The notes under the pieces are model-generated. The model was not told the DNA's origin. It did no database searches and saw only the letters and a list, made by a program, of their open reading frames with translations. A program made the translations under genes and the position numbers. From Thermomicrobiaceae bacterium (GTDB lineage: Bacteria; Chloroflexota; Chloroflexia; Thermomicrobiales; Thermomicrobiaceae), in the NCBI GenBank assembly GCA_007124395.1, contig SLFF01000335.1, positions 1-15,208 of the forward strand: a DNA stretch of 15,208 nucleotides, read 5' to 3'. Below, in pieces: positions 5,906 through 13,822 of this stretch. Each line of letters opens with the position of its first letter. Position 1 is the stretch's first letter.

Positions 5906-6955
5906 TTACTTCGAGGGCGGTACTGCCGTTCTGAGGGCTTCCATAAGATTCGTCTGGCCGGCTTCAACGGCTGATTTCACCGCGCTCTTGATCGCAATTT
6001 CGTCTGACCCACCATGAGCGATCATAACCAGGCCATTGACTCCCAGAAGCGGCGCTCCACCGTACTCCCGGTAGTCGAGTGCCCGCCCAGCACGCCTCAT
6101 CGCCGGTTTGAGCAGCGTTGCGAGCAGTGACGTGTACCAGGTCCGCTTGAACTCCTCACGAAGGCTGGTCTGGAACAGGGACATGATCCCCTCACCTGTC
6201 TTCAGAAGGATGTTCCCGGTAAACCCGTCCGTGACCAGGACATCGCAGGGCTTGTGGGGTATGTCGCGTGACTCCACGTTGCCAACGAACCGGAGATCTT
6301 CGTCTCCATCCAGCAGATCAAACGCCTGGCGGGTGATTGCGTTTCCTTTTCCACGCTCTTCGCCATTACTCACCAGTCCGATTCGCGGATTCGGAGTCTG
6401 CTTGGCTACGCGAGAATAGGCAGCTGCCAGCCTGGCATGTTGCCAGAGATGCTCGGGCCGTGGGTCAACCAGCGCGCCAGCGTCGATCAGCAGCAGCGGA
6501 GTATCGGAGGCAGTCGGAATCGGGACGGCTATCCCTGGCCGATGAACACCAGGCAGCCGCCCCAGTCCTACTACGGCGCAGGCGACTACTGCCCCGGTAT
6601 TGCCGGCAGAGATAAAGGCATCGGCATCGCCTGACCGCATAATCTGGATTCCTACTGGCATTGAAGCTCTGCTCCGGCCTCGAACGGCCGAGACCGCTTC
6701 GTCTTCCATGGAAACCTGTTCGGGGGCGTGAACGATCTCGACGAGGTGCGCCGGATAGGATCGATCACCGATTGCCTTGAGGATCTGGTCTTCGTCGCCA
6801 ATCAGAAGGACGCGAACATCCATTTCCACGGCGGCATCGATCGCTGGGTTGACGGTAACTCCGGGTCCAATGTCGCCACCCATCGCATCAAGCGCTACAG
6901 TGAAACGACGTGATTTCTGGTCCTGGTCCGGCGAAGTTGATTCGTCAGCACTCAT
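5906..6955 (-). CDS. plsX: Phosphate acyltransferase PlsX
   Basis: PlsX converts acyl-ACP and phosphate to acyl-phosphate, the donor for PlsY in the first step of bacterial phospholipid synthesis; it is a peripheral membrane enzyme. 349 residues, with a charged N-terminal tail of about 16 residues. Motifs in order: DAMGGD at 23-28, SAGNTGA at 116-122, SNGEERGKGN at 196-205, TDGFTGN at 242-248, and EYGGAPLLGVNG at 297-308 followed by IAHG. One block usually written LLDxGAN reads LLIDAGALVDPRPEHL here (155-170), so the Asn is Leu; the neighbours remain recognisable. The ATG shares one base with the gyrB stop (TAATG), which implies translational coupling. In many bacteria plsX sits with fab genes; here it sits with gyrB. 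It ends before the bidirectional terminator. Confidence 0.95.
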   Translation of the reverse strand: MSADESTSPDQDQKSRRFTVALDAMGGDIGPGVTVNPAIDAAVEMDVRVLLIGDEDQILKAIGDRSYPAHLVEIVHAPEQVSMEDEAVSAVRGRSRASMPVGIQIMRSGDADAFISAGNTGAVVACAVVGLGRLPGVHRPGIAVPIPTASDTPLLLIDAGALVDPRPEHLWQHARLAAAYSRVAKQTPNPRIGLVSNGEERGKGNAITRQAFDLLDGDEDLRFVGNVESRDIPHKPCDVLVTDGFTGNILLKTGEGIMSLFQTSLREEFKRTWYTSLLATLLKPAMRRAGRALDYREYGGAPLLGVNGLVMIAHGGSDEIAIKSAVKSAVEAGQTNLMEALRTAVPPSK

Positions 6956-8862
6956 TAGACGTCGAGATTCTCAACTTCGCGAGCGTGAGTCTGAATGAAT
7001 CGCTTTCTCGGAGGCACTGCATTCCCCATCAGCATGTCGAAGGTTTCGTCTGAGCGAACCGCATCGTCGATCGTCACCTGAAGCAGTGTGCGTGTCTCAG
7101 GATTCATCGTCGTTTCCCAGAGTTGTTCCGGGTTCATCTCGCCCAGTCCTTTGTACCGCTGCTGTTCCCAGCGCCGATCCGGGAATTCCCGGAGAATCTC
7201 ATCACGCTCTGGATCGGAGTAGACGTAGTGGATATCTCGCCCACTCTCCAGCTTGTAGAGCGGTGGCTGTGCAATGTAGAGCCGACCGTCGATGATGAGA
7301 CTCTCGAGATTGCGGAAGAAGAACGTCAGGAGCAGCGTCCGAATGTGGGCGCCGTCGACGTCAGCATCAGTCATGAGAATGACACGATGATAGCGCAACT
7401 TCGAAGCATCGAGCTGATCACCGATTCCGGTGCCCAGCGCAGTCACCAGTGCCCGGATTTCCTCGTTTTGCAGCATTTTGTCGAGACGAGCCTTCTCGAC
7501 ATTGAGGATCTTGCCTCGCAGCGGAAGAATCGCCTGGAACTGCCGATCACGCCCCTGTTTCGCCGACCCTCCTGCAGAGTCACCCTCGACGATGTACAGT
7601 TCGGATTTCGCGGGATCTCGCTCAGAACAGTCTGCCAGTTTGCCCGGGAGGCTGAACGTTTCGAGCGACCCCTTTCGCTGCACCAGCTCACGGGCTTTCC
7701 GCGCGGCTTCTCGCGCTCGTGAGGCGTTCACGCACTTCTCGATAATCCGGCGTGCGGCCGTTGGGTTCTCCTCGAGGAACCGTGCCAGTCCCTCGTGGAC
7801 GGTCGACTGCACAATACCGGCGACCTCGGCGTTACCGAGTTTGCGCTTGGTCTGGCCCTCGAACTGTGGCTCAGCGATCTTTACGCTCACGATGGCTGTA
7901 AGGCCCTCTCGGACGTCTTCTCCACTGAGACTTTCGTTCGTCTCCTTGATCATCCCGTTCTTGCGTGCGTAATCGTTGATGACCCGGGTCAGACCCGTCT
8001 TGAATCCAGTCAGGTGTGTTCCACCGTCGCTGGTGTTGACATTGTTGGCAAACGTATAGGTCGATTCGCCGTAGCCATCGTTGTACTGCAGCGCAACTTC
8101 GGCGAAACACCCGTTAGCCTCTCTTGAGGCGTAGAACGGACGTGGATGCAGCGCCAGTTTGTTGCGGTTGATGTGCCGGACAAAGGAAACGATGCCGCCA
8201 TCGAAGTAAAACGACATCTCCCGGTCCTTGCGCTCGTCCACAAATGTCATCTGCAGGCCGCGCGTCAGGTAGGCAGTCTCGCGGAAACGCTGCATGAGTG
8301 TCTCAAAGGAGTAGTCCAGATCTTCGAAGATCGTCTGATCTGCCTTGAAGCTGATCGTGGTGCCGTGATCGTCTGGATCTGCATCACCGACGATTCGCGG
8401 TGGCCCCTGTGGAACACCAGTCTCGTATCGTTGCTGCCAGCGTTTTCCCTCTTTGCGAACCTCGGCAACAACCCATTCCGACAACGCGTTCACGACTGAT
8501 GCACCGACGCCGTGAAGTCCGCCGGAGACCTTGTAGCTGTCTCCCCCGAATTTCCCGCCAGCGTGCAGTACGGTCATGATCACTTCGAGCGCGGAGATCC
8601 CCTCTTCTTCGTGCATGTCGATCGGGATACCACGCCCGTTGTCGGTCACCGTAACCGCACCATCTTTGTGGATCGTTACCCTGATCAGATCGCAGTGGCC
8701 AGCCAGTGCCTCGTCGACGCTATTGTCGACGATCTCATAGACCAGTTGATGCAATCCGCGATAATCGGTGCTGCCGATATACATCCCTGGTCGCTTGCGA
8801 ACTGGGTCCAACCCCTTTAGAACAACGATATTCTTGGAGTCGTATCGCGGTGAATCTTCCAC
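6955..8862 (-). CDS. gyrB: DNA gyrase subunit B
   Basis: The ATPase subunit of gyrase, which with GyrA introduces negative supercoils. 635 residues, the short form without the insertion seen in E. coli GyrB. GHKL ATPase motifs: EIVDNSVDEA at 43-52, DNGRGIP at 74-80, GGLHGVG at 114-120. The transducer carries QTKRKLG at 337-343 with the ATP-contacting lysine. The TOPRIM part has EGDSAGGSA at 426-434 and DADVDGAHI at 499-507. The tail has QRYKGLGEMNPEQLWETTMNPE at about 568-589. The start is GTG with AGAAAGG ten nt upstream. The gene follows the membrane-protein gene by 18 nt and is fused to plsX as TAATG. No gyrA, recF or dnaA is adjacent, which is unusual for gyrB. A ParE identity is possible but GyrB is favoured by the tail motif. 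Confidence 0.94.
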   Translation of the reverse strand: MEDSPRYDSKNIVVLKGLDPVRKRPGMYIGSTDYRGLHQLVYEIVDNSVDEALAGHCDLIRVTIHKDGAVTVTDNGRGIPIDMHEEEGISALEVIMTVLHAGGKFGGDSYKVSGGLHGVGASVVNALSEWVVAEVRKEGKRWQQRYETGVPQGPPRIVGDADPDDHGTTISFKADQTIFEDLDYSFETLMQRFRETAYLTRGLQMTFVDERKDREMSFYFDGGIVSFVRHINRNKLALHPRPFYASREANGCFAEVALQYNDGYGESTYTFANNVNTSDGGTHLTGFKTGLTRVINDYARKNGMIKETNESLSGEDVREGLTAIVSVKIAEPQFEGQTKRKLGNAEVAGIVQSTVHEGLARFLEENPTAARRIIEKCVNASRAREAARKARELVQRKGSLETFSLPGKLADCSERDPAKSELYIVEGDSAGGSAKQGRDRQFQAILPLRGKILNVEKARLDKMLQNEEIRALVTALGTGIGDQLDASKLRYHRVILMTDADVDGAHIRTLLLTFFFRNLESLIIDGRLYIAQPPLYKLESGRDIHYVYSDPERDEILREFPDRRWEQQRYKGLGEMNPEQLWETTMNPETRTLLQVTIDDAVRSDETFDMLMGNAVPPRKRFIQTHAREVENLDV

Positions 8863-8880
8863 AGTATGTGAGCCTTTCTG

Positions 8881-9816
8881 TCAGTTCGCGTTCGAACCGG
8901 TAATGTCCGCTGGTTGTATTAGTTGAGCACGGAGTTGGAAAAAGAGCACCAGCGAAGCGATCAAGCCTGTTGCAAGATATGCATTGACGACGATTGCGAA
9001 TGGAGCGCTCCAGTTGGATTCAACGAAAGGTGACAATGCAAACGGAACACCGAGTCGAATCAAGAGAAAAATCAGCAACAATCCAATCAGTCCGAGAAAG
9101 TTTTGCTGCACCACTCGATAACTGCGTTGCAACGCCGCCGTGATCGCTGACTCTCCACCAGCGAGCGAGACGCCGGAGAACAGGAAGAACAGTCCAAGCC
9201 AGCCTCCGAGCAGAATCGTCGCCCAGACGATCAGCGCAGTGGCCTCGATGCCGGCCAACTCCAATCCAAACCCGACCAGTACGAACGGGAGCATCAAAAA
9301 AACGACCAATAGAACGCCGAGCAGCATCGCCCCTGTTGTCTTGAGCGTGGCTACGATCGGCTGAATCGCGAGATCTCTAATCAGAATCGGTTCACGTCGG
9401 ACTAACCTCGACATGATCATAAGATTCGTAATCAGAACGAATAGCGCCACGAATGCGAAAAAGGAAACCGCCCCGGCGCCAACTACTCCGCTGATCGCTA
9501 TCTCCCTTTCGGTCCAGTAGCTCGCCTCGGACGATCGCACCGCAATGGTGTCGAACAGCGTGGGTGTCAACACGGCTCCGAGCCCAGCCATTTCGATTGA
9601 TGGCGCCTCGCCTGAAGCCCATCTCTCCCAGAAACTCTTGCCGGGCCAATCGTGAACAACTAGCCGCAAATTCGACCAGAGCGCCACGTCCACCAGGAGA
9701 ATCACCCAGATCAGGTATGGTCGCTGATTCAATAGCCCGAAGGCGAGTCCGATGGTATCGACAACACCAGGAGTCTTCCCGGTCACTTGATCGGGAGAAT
9801 GTCGCTCGCTCATCAT
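8881..9816 (-). CDS. Six-helix membrane protein of unknown function
   Basis: 311 residues. I do not recognise a named family with confidence. Hydrophobic segments lie at about 34-50, 110-135, 161-186, 192-215, 240-260 and 270-294, with a loop of about 60 residues between the first two. The block AITAALQRSYRVVQQNFLGL at 224-243, followed by a helix, resembles a pattern common in poorly described membrane proteins (UPF0259/YciC-like or the DUF975 group), but the match is by eye only. Two adjacent ATG codons (9816, 9813) can start it; neither has a good Shine-Dalgarno. The gene lies 15 nt after the metallopeptidase and 18 nt before gyrB, so it is part of that operon. It might assemble with the metallopeptidase, but this is inference from position alone. 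Confidence 0.8.
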   Translation of the reverse strand: MMSERHSPDQVTGKTPGVVDTIGLAFGLLNQRPYLIWVILLVDVALWSNLRLVVHDWPGKSFWERWASGEAPSIEMAGLGAVLTPTLFDTIAVRSSEASYWTEREIAISGVVGAGAVSFFAFVALFVLITNLMIMSRLVRREPILIRDLAIQPIVATLKTTGAMLLGVLLVVFLMLPFVLVGFGLELAGIEATALIVWATILLGGWLGLFFLFSGVSLAGGESAITAALQRSYRVVQQNFLGLIGLLLIFLLIRLGVPFALSPFVESNWSAPFAIVVNAYLATGLIASLVLFFQLRAQLIQPADITGSNAN

Positions 9817-9831
9817 AGCGCGACGGGAATG

Positions 9832-10209
9832 CTAGTAGCGATCGATCTCGAGCAAACGTTCATCTGTGATTCCGAAATGATGCGCGATCTCGTGAATCAC
9901 CGTCTCGCGAACCACGCGCTCGACGTCTCCATCGGTATCGCTGGCCTCGTTGAGCACCGGTCCGGCGAAAATGGTGATCTTGTCCGGGAGAACCAGTCCA
10001 TATCCGGAGGAACGATCGATATGCGGGACACCTTCGTAGAGACCGAGCATCGTTCCGTTGTCGTCGAGGCCATACTCATCGAAGTCCTCAGGGCTGGGCC
10101 ACTCTTCGATCACCACATCCACATTTTCCATGTGCGCAAGAATGAAGGGTGGCAGGCTATCGAGTGCCTTGACCACGAGTTGCTCAAATTGTTCTTCAGT
10201 CAGATCCAT
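9832..10209 (-). CDS. Small zincin-like metallopeptidase family protein
   Basis: 125 residues. It carries HEIAHHFGITDERL at 106-119, that is HExxHxxGxxD with His106, Glu107, His110 and Asp116 as the likely zinc site and catalytic residue. The upstream part has VVIEEWPSPED and GLYEGVPHIDR, typical of the compact 'zincin-like, DUF1025' family (Pfam Zincin_1). No signal peptide or membrane helix is seen, so the protein is probably cytoplasmic. The substrate is not known for most members. The ATG at 10209 is preceded by GGGATGTGAG, and an extended -10 promoter lies about 32 nt further upstream, making this the first gene of the unit that leads through the membrane protein to gyrB and plsX. Confidence 0.88.
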   Translation of the reverse strand: MDLTEEQFEQLVVKALDSLPPFILAHMENVDVVIEEWPSPEDFDEYGLDDNGTMLGLYEGVPHIDRSSGYGLVLPDKITIFAGPVLNEASDTDGDVERVVRETVIHEIAHHFGITDERLLEIDRY

Positions 10210-10240
10210 TGCTCACATCCCCGAACACAAAACCTGTGTA

Positions 10241-10249
10241 ATTCTACCA
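10241..10249 (-). promoter_or_regulatory. Extended -10 promoter for metallopeptidase-gyrB-plsX unit
   Basis: On the minus strand TGG-TAGAAT is read from 10249 to 10241. The hexamer matches TATAAT at five of six bases and TGn supplies the extended element. No good -35 is found 16-18 nt upstream, as is common for extended -10 promoters. The start would lie near 10234, about 25 nt before the metallopeptidase start codon. The rest of 10210-10342 shows no gene and no clear terminator. Confidence 0.5.
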
Positions 10250-10342
10250 AATCCGCGAATATTCACGGCTCTGACGTGCCCAGCGAGACTCCCAGGCTGA
10301 CGCGATTTGAGCCCGACACGAATGACGGCCCGGAACTGTTCA

Positions 10343-10516
10343 TCAACGACTGAAAATCAGGATCAGACAAATGCCTGCCAGAACCGCGATACTGGTCACC
10401 GCTCCAGCCACACCGGCCGCATCTGTCACGAGATAAGCGGCGAACGATGCGAGCCCGAATGCGAGAAACAATATGAGATCGAAGATCAATGGGTTCTTCT
10501 TGCGCACGGCTTTCAT
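10343..10516 (-). CDS. 57-residue two-helix membrane protein coupled to lactate permease
   Basis: A short ORF missed by length cut-offs. ATG at 10516, TGA at 10345-10343. Residues 1-9 are basic (MKAVRKKNP), then come two hydrophobic helices at about 10-30 and 33-55, ending in an Arg. The positive N-terminus suggests both ends are in the cytoplasm. The Shine-Dalgarno GGAGGT at 10530-10525 lies inside the last codons of the permease gene, eight nt before the ATG, and only two nt separate the permease stop from the start. Its sequence and context argue for a real gene: a perfect ribosome site, an uninterrupted hydrophobic frame and immediate coupling. Function is unknown. Small two-helix partners exist for other solute carriers (for example DUF485 and DUF4212 proteins next to sodium symporters), so an accessory subunit of the permease is a reasonable guess. 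Confidence 0.75.
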   Translation of the reverse strand: MKAVRKKNPLIFDLILFLAFGLASFAAYLVTDAAGVAGAVTSIAVLAGICLILIFSR

Positions 10517-10518
10517 GA

Positions 10519-12123
10519 TCAGGAACCTCCGACCACGAGTGAAGCGACGAACGTAATCAGCCCGATTATCGCGGTGATGGCAAGCCCGAACTTGATCCCA
10601 CTGCGAATCACCGGACCTTCCCGACCACCGAGGCCAACCGTGGAACAGCCCACGATGATCTTGGCGGGCGCGATAATGCTCCCGAGCGCTCCACCAGTTG
10701 TCTGAGCAGCCAGAATGAGACCCACATGAAGCTCCAGAATCAGCGCGGTATCGAGTTGAAGCGCGCCAAAGAGAATGTTGGAATTGGTGTTCGATCCGGT
10801 CATGAAGGCACCAAGGACCCCGATAAACGGACTGATGGCCGGAAACGCACCACCTGCGACGTCGGCAATCCCCTGAGCAAGCAGGAACGTCATCCCGGAT
10901 TCCATCATGATCAGCGCCATGCCCACCAGGGTCACGATGCCGAGACTGGCTGACACCGACGCATCCACTGCGTTACGAACGATTTTCCGCATCGCTCCAT
11001 CGCCATAGAGCCCGGCTCGTCGATAGATAAAGAGTCCGATAATTGCCGTATAGAGCAACAGTGCGCCCGGGTGGCTCAGTACATCGAGAGACCGGTAGGA
11101 GTCAGTCGCTTCGTTGGTCCAGCCGAAATCTGTACTGGTCTCGGGGAATGAGGGGTCGATCGAAACCTGGCCCAGCGCATCGCCGATGGGATCTACCATG
11201 TTGACGACCAGTACGACGGCGACGAGCAAGACATACGCGTGAACAGCCAGAAGAAATCGTGGCCAGTTCATCTTCGAATCTTGCGAATCCTGGCCTTCAG
11301 CATCGCCTGTGTCATCGTCGTTTTGCTCGCGATGGAACACCCCGGTACGGACCAGCAGAATCATGACGATCATGCCGGTGATTCCGGCCGTAAACGCGGC
11401 AAGGGAGTAAAACCCGAGGACAGCCATCGCCCACTGAACGCCAGACATCACGGCGCCGACGATCAGAATGAGCGGGAGAACCCGAACCATCGCCATTGGG
11501 CCTCTGAACGACCAGACCGCTCCAGCGCCAGCCAGAAAAACCGTGACGCCGAGCATCAGAGCCAGTGGGCTGGCGAGGTCCTCGGGAGCCTGTCCGGTGA
11601 CGCCCACGATGGCGAAAAACGAAGCTCCCAGGCTCCCGTAGGTAACCGCCCAGGTATGTCCAATGAGGGTAGAGACGACGGCCACCACCGGCGAAAAGCC
11701 GACAGCGGCCATCAGCGGGGCCACGATTGCCACCGGAACACCGAATCCGGCGAAGCCTTGCAGAAACCCGGTGAAACACCACGCCAGAATCATCAGCTGC
11801 AGCACACGATTCTCTGTGACACGCACCAGCGCATCGCCGATGATGCGAATACCGCCAGCTTCACTGACGACATGAAATAGAAAGAGGGCAGCCCAGATAA
11901 TGTAGAGGACCCAGAGCGCCAGGAGAATCGCTTTAGTCTGGGAGTAGGCAAGCAATTCGGGCCCGGCACCGAAACCGAGATACGCCGCCGCGAGCGCAAC
12001 GAGCCAGGCAACCCCGCCCGCCTTCGCGCCTCCCCAGTTGAAGCCGACCATGAGTACAAGCAATGTGATGATCGGAGTCGCCGCCACGACCCAGGTCACC
12101 GGTGAGAGATCCGGCGTCCCCAT
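10519..12123 (-). CDS. lctP: L-lactate permease, LctP/LldP family
   Basis: 534 residues, close to the usual 530-560. Members of this family (TC 2.A.14) import lactate, and in some cases glycolate, with protons. About 12-14 hydrophobic helices are visible. Family blocks are FTGFLQGFAGFGVPVAIVAP at 117-136, VVAVVSTLIGHTWAVTYGSL at 146-165, GAFMTGSNTNSNILFG at 438-453, and TTGGALGSIIAPAKIIVG at 475-492. A very acidic, hydrophilic loop (about 264-286) is not part of the conserved core. The ATG at 12123 has GGGGAGG upstream but only 3 nt away; the first helix follows at about residue 10, so the start is plausible. It lies 37 nt after the PBP gene with no terminator between, and two nt before the small membrane protein. 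No lactate dehydrogenase gene is in view, so the substrate is assumed from the family. Confidence 0.93.
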   Translation of the reverse strand: MGTPDLSPVTWVVAATPIITLLVLMVGFNWGGAKAGGVAWLVALAAAYLGFGAGPELLAYSQTKAILLALWVLYIIWAALFLFHVVSEAGGIRIIGDALVRVTENRVLQLMILAWCFTGFLQGFAGFGVPVAIVAPLMAAVGFSPVVAVVSTLIGHTWAVTYGSLGASFFAIVGVTGQAPEDLASPLALMLGVTVFLAGAGAVWSFRGPMAMVRVLPLILIVGAVMSGVQWAMAVLGFYSLAAFTAGITGMIVMILLVRTGVFHREQNDDDTGDAEGQDSQDSKMNWPRFLLAVHAYVLLVAVVLVVNMVDPIGDALGQVSIDPSFPETSTDFGWTNEATDSYRSLDVLSHPGALLLYTAIIGLFIYRRAGLYGDGAMRKIVRNAVDASVSASLGIVTLVGMALIMMESGMTFLLAQGIADVAGGAFPAISPFIGVLGAFMTGSNTNSNILFGALQLDTALILELHVGLILAAQTTGGALGSIIAPAKIIVGCSTVGLGGREGPVIRSGIKFGLAITAIIGLITFVASLVVGGS

Positions 12124-12160
12124 CCGCCTCCCCAGTTCCCTTCCCCACGGTCCGGATTCG

Positions 12161-13822
12161 CTAGTCGATGCGATCCATCGCCATGACCAGCATCTCTCGA
12201 GCTATTGGTAGCGCGACTGCCCCGCCGCCGCCGCCATGCTCGACAATGACCGAAATGACAAAGCGCGGTTCATCCTGCCCCGCGAACCCTGTATACCATG
12301 CATGGGGAGTCCGGTCACCTACCTCGGCGGTTCCAGTCTTCCCTCCGACGACCGCTCCCGATATCTGTGCATCGGTTGCCCATCCGGACTCGACTGATTC
12401 GATCATGATCTGTTGCAGTTCCGAAGCAATGCTGGAATCGATTGCCTCCTGCCAGGAAGACGGACGTGTTTCACTGAGAACAACGCCATCGTTGTCACGG
12501 ATGCGGTGCATAAGGAAGGGCTCACTCATCATCCCGTTGTTGACCACAGCCTGCGTGGTCATGGCAATCTGAAGTGGCGTGGCGAACAGCTGCCCCTGAC
12601 CGAACCCTGTCTCCGCAAGACCAATGTCAGCGTCCAGATATTCCGGATTCGACGAGATCCGGCTCTGAGAAACCTGGAAATCGAACGGGATCGTCGATTC
12701 GAAGCCGAACTGCCGGGCTGTCTCGGAGAGTCGGTCCCGGCCAAGCCGGATACCCAGATCGGCGAAGACGACATTCAACGAGTAGCCATACGATTCGGAC
12801 AAAGTGAAGCTCACTCTGCCATCGTCGGGAAGGTTTTGCTCCTCGATAACATGTGATCCAACGACGAGTGCGCCTTCGTTTCGAAAAACCGTCGACGGAT
12901 CGGCCAGACCGTGTTCCAGGACTGACGCAGCGGTGACCGTCTTGAACACGGACCCGGGAGCATAGAGGCCTTGTGTGGGACGGAACAACAGCGGTGAGCC
13001 CTCGGACTCATTTACCTGAACCCAGTATTCTGAAGCCTCACTCACCTGCTGATCCATGTTCGGACCGTACCCGGCGTAGAGTCGGTTCGGATCGATATGG
13101 GGTTTGCTGACCATCGCGTAGATCGCGCCGGTCTCGGCATCCATAACGACAATGGCCCCGTCCTGGTCACCGAGCAGGTCATAGCCCAGACGCTGCAGTT
13201 CACTATCAACAGTCAACTGAATGTCGTAGCCGTGTCGGGTTCGATGCAGGACCTGATCGAGCCATTCGTTGAAGGGATTTCCACCTTCACGCCCCATCAA
13301 GGTTTCGTCGTAGACCGATTCGAGCTGTGTGTTACCGAAGAGTGCCGGAGAATGATAGCCGGCCAGATAGGAAAGGTGAGGGTTTGGGTAGGTTCGCTCG
13401 AAGACTCTGCCTTCGCGTTCGACCGTGTCGGCAACCACATCCTCGTCGCGGGTAAGGATTCTTCCACGGGCAACGTCACGATCCCGGGTGCGATTCCGTG
13501 GATCCTGAACCACAGAGCCATCGGCAACGCTCGCGCTGCGTTGACTGATTTCATCGGCTTGTACGATCTGAATCCGGACGAGTTGAACGGTCATAAGCAG
13601 GAACCCGACCATACAAATTGCACCGATCGACACAATCGTGCTGTTGACGTGGGGAACACTGTCGCTCATCCGGGGAAGAATTGCGTACATCATCAGGATC
13701 CCGCAGAACAGCAGCAGGAGCAACCAGGCAACGTCGGAGTGTGTCTCGGTGTAGAGCATGCCGAATACGAGAAGAATGATCGCACCGGTAAAAGCTGCGG
13801 CGCGGGAGAGAGCAACGATCAT
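12161..13822 (-). CDS. Class B penicillin-binding protein (peptidoglycan transpeptidase)
   Basis: A D,D-transpeptidase that cross-links peptidoglycan outside the membrane, working with the SEDS protein encoded just before it. From ATG at 13822 it has 553 residues. Three hydrophobic helices lie at about 5-24, 31-50 and 62-86. The third matches the single anchor of ordinary class B PBPs; the first two are extra. A short dimerisation-type region follows (about 115-200, with RGRILTRDEDVVADTVEREG). The transpeptidase domain has the three active-site motifs: SVFK (Ser291, Lys294), SLN (348-350) and KTG (495-497). The ATG overlaps the SEDS stop as ATGA; an in-frame GTG at 13834 would add four residues without a better ribosome site. 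Five consecutive Gly near the C-terminus lie where EnGG-type motifs occur. PbpA or FtsI identity cannot be separated here. Confidence 0.92.
   Translation of the reverse strand: MIVALSRAAAFTGAIILLVFGMLYTETHSDVAWLLLLLFCGILMMYAILPRMSDSVPHVNSTIVSIGAICMVGFLLMTVQLVRIQIVQADEISQRSASVADGSVVQDPRNRTRDRDVARGRILTRDEDVVADTVEREGRVFERTYPNPHLSYLAGYHSPALFGNTQLESVYDETLMGREGGNPFNEWLDQVLHRTRHGYDIQLTVDSELQRLGYDLLGDQDGAIVVMDAETGAIYAMVSKPHIDPNRLYAGYGPNMDQQVSEASEYWVQVNESEGSPLLFRPTQGLYAPGSVFKTVTAASVLEHGLADPSTVFRNEGALVVGSHVIEEQNLPDDGRVSFTLSESYGYSLNVVFADLGIRLGRDRLSETARQFGFESTIPFDFQVSQSRISSNPEYLDADIGLAETGFGQGQLFATPLQIAMTTQAVVNNGMMSEPFLMHRIRDNDGVVLSETRPSSWQEAIDSSIASELQQIMIESVESGWATDAQISGAVVGGKTGTAEVGDRTPHAWYTGFAGQDEPRFVISVIVEHGGGGGAVALPIAREMLVMAMDRID

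Noticed and set aside
7123..7722. Plus-strand frame of 199 codons opposite gyrB
   Set aside because: Fully inside gyrB with no domain or ribosome site.
10250..10342. Possible terminator after the 57-residue gene
   Set aside because: No stem with a following T-run could be found on the minus strand; only short chance pairings are present.
9787..10353. Plus-strand frame of 188 codons across the metallopeptidase gene
   Set aside because: Antisense to a gene with an intact HExxHxxGxxD motif and a good ribosome site; composition looks like a shadow frame.
12217..12237. Repeated GCC triplets as a microsatellite
   Set aside because: They encode a Gly run near the end of the PBP where glycine-rich motifs are normal; too short to be a meaningful repeat.
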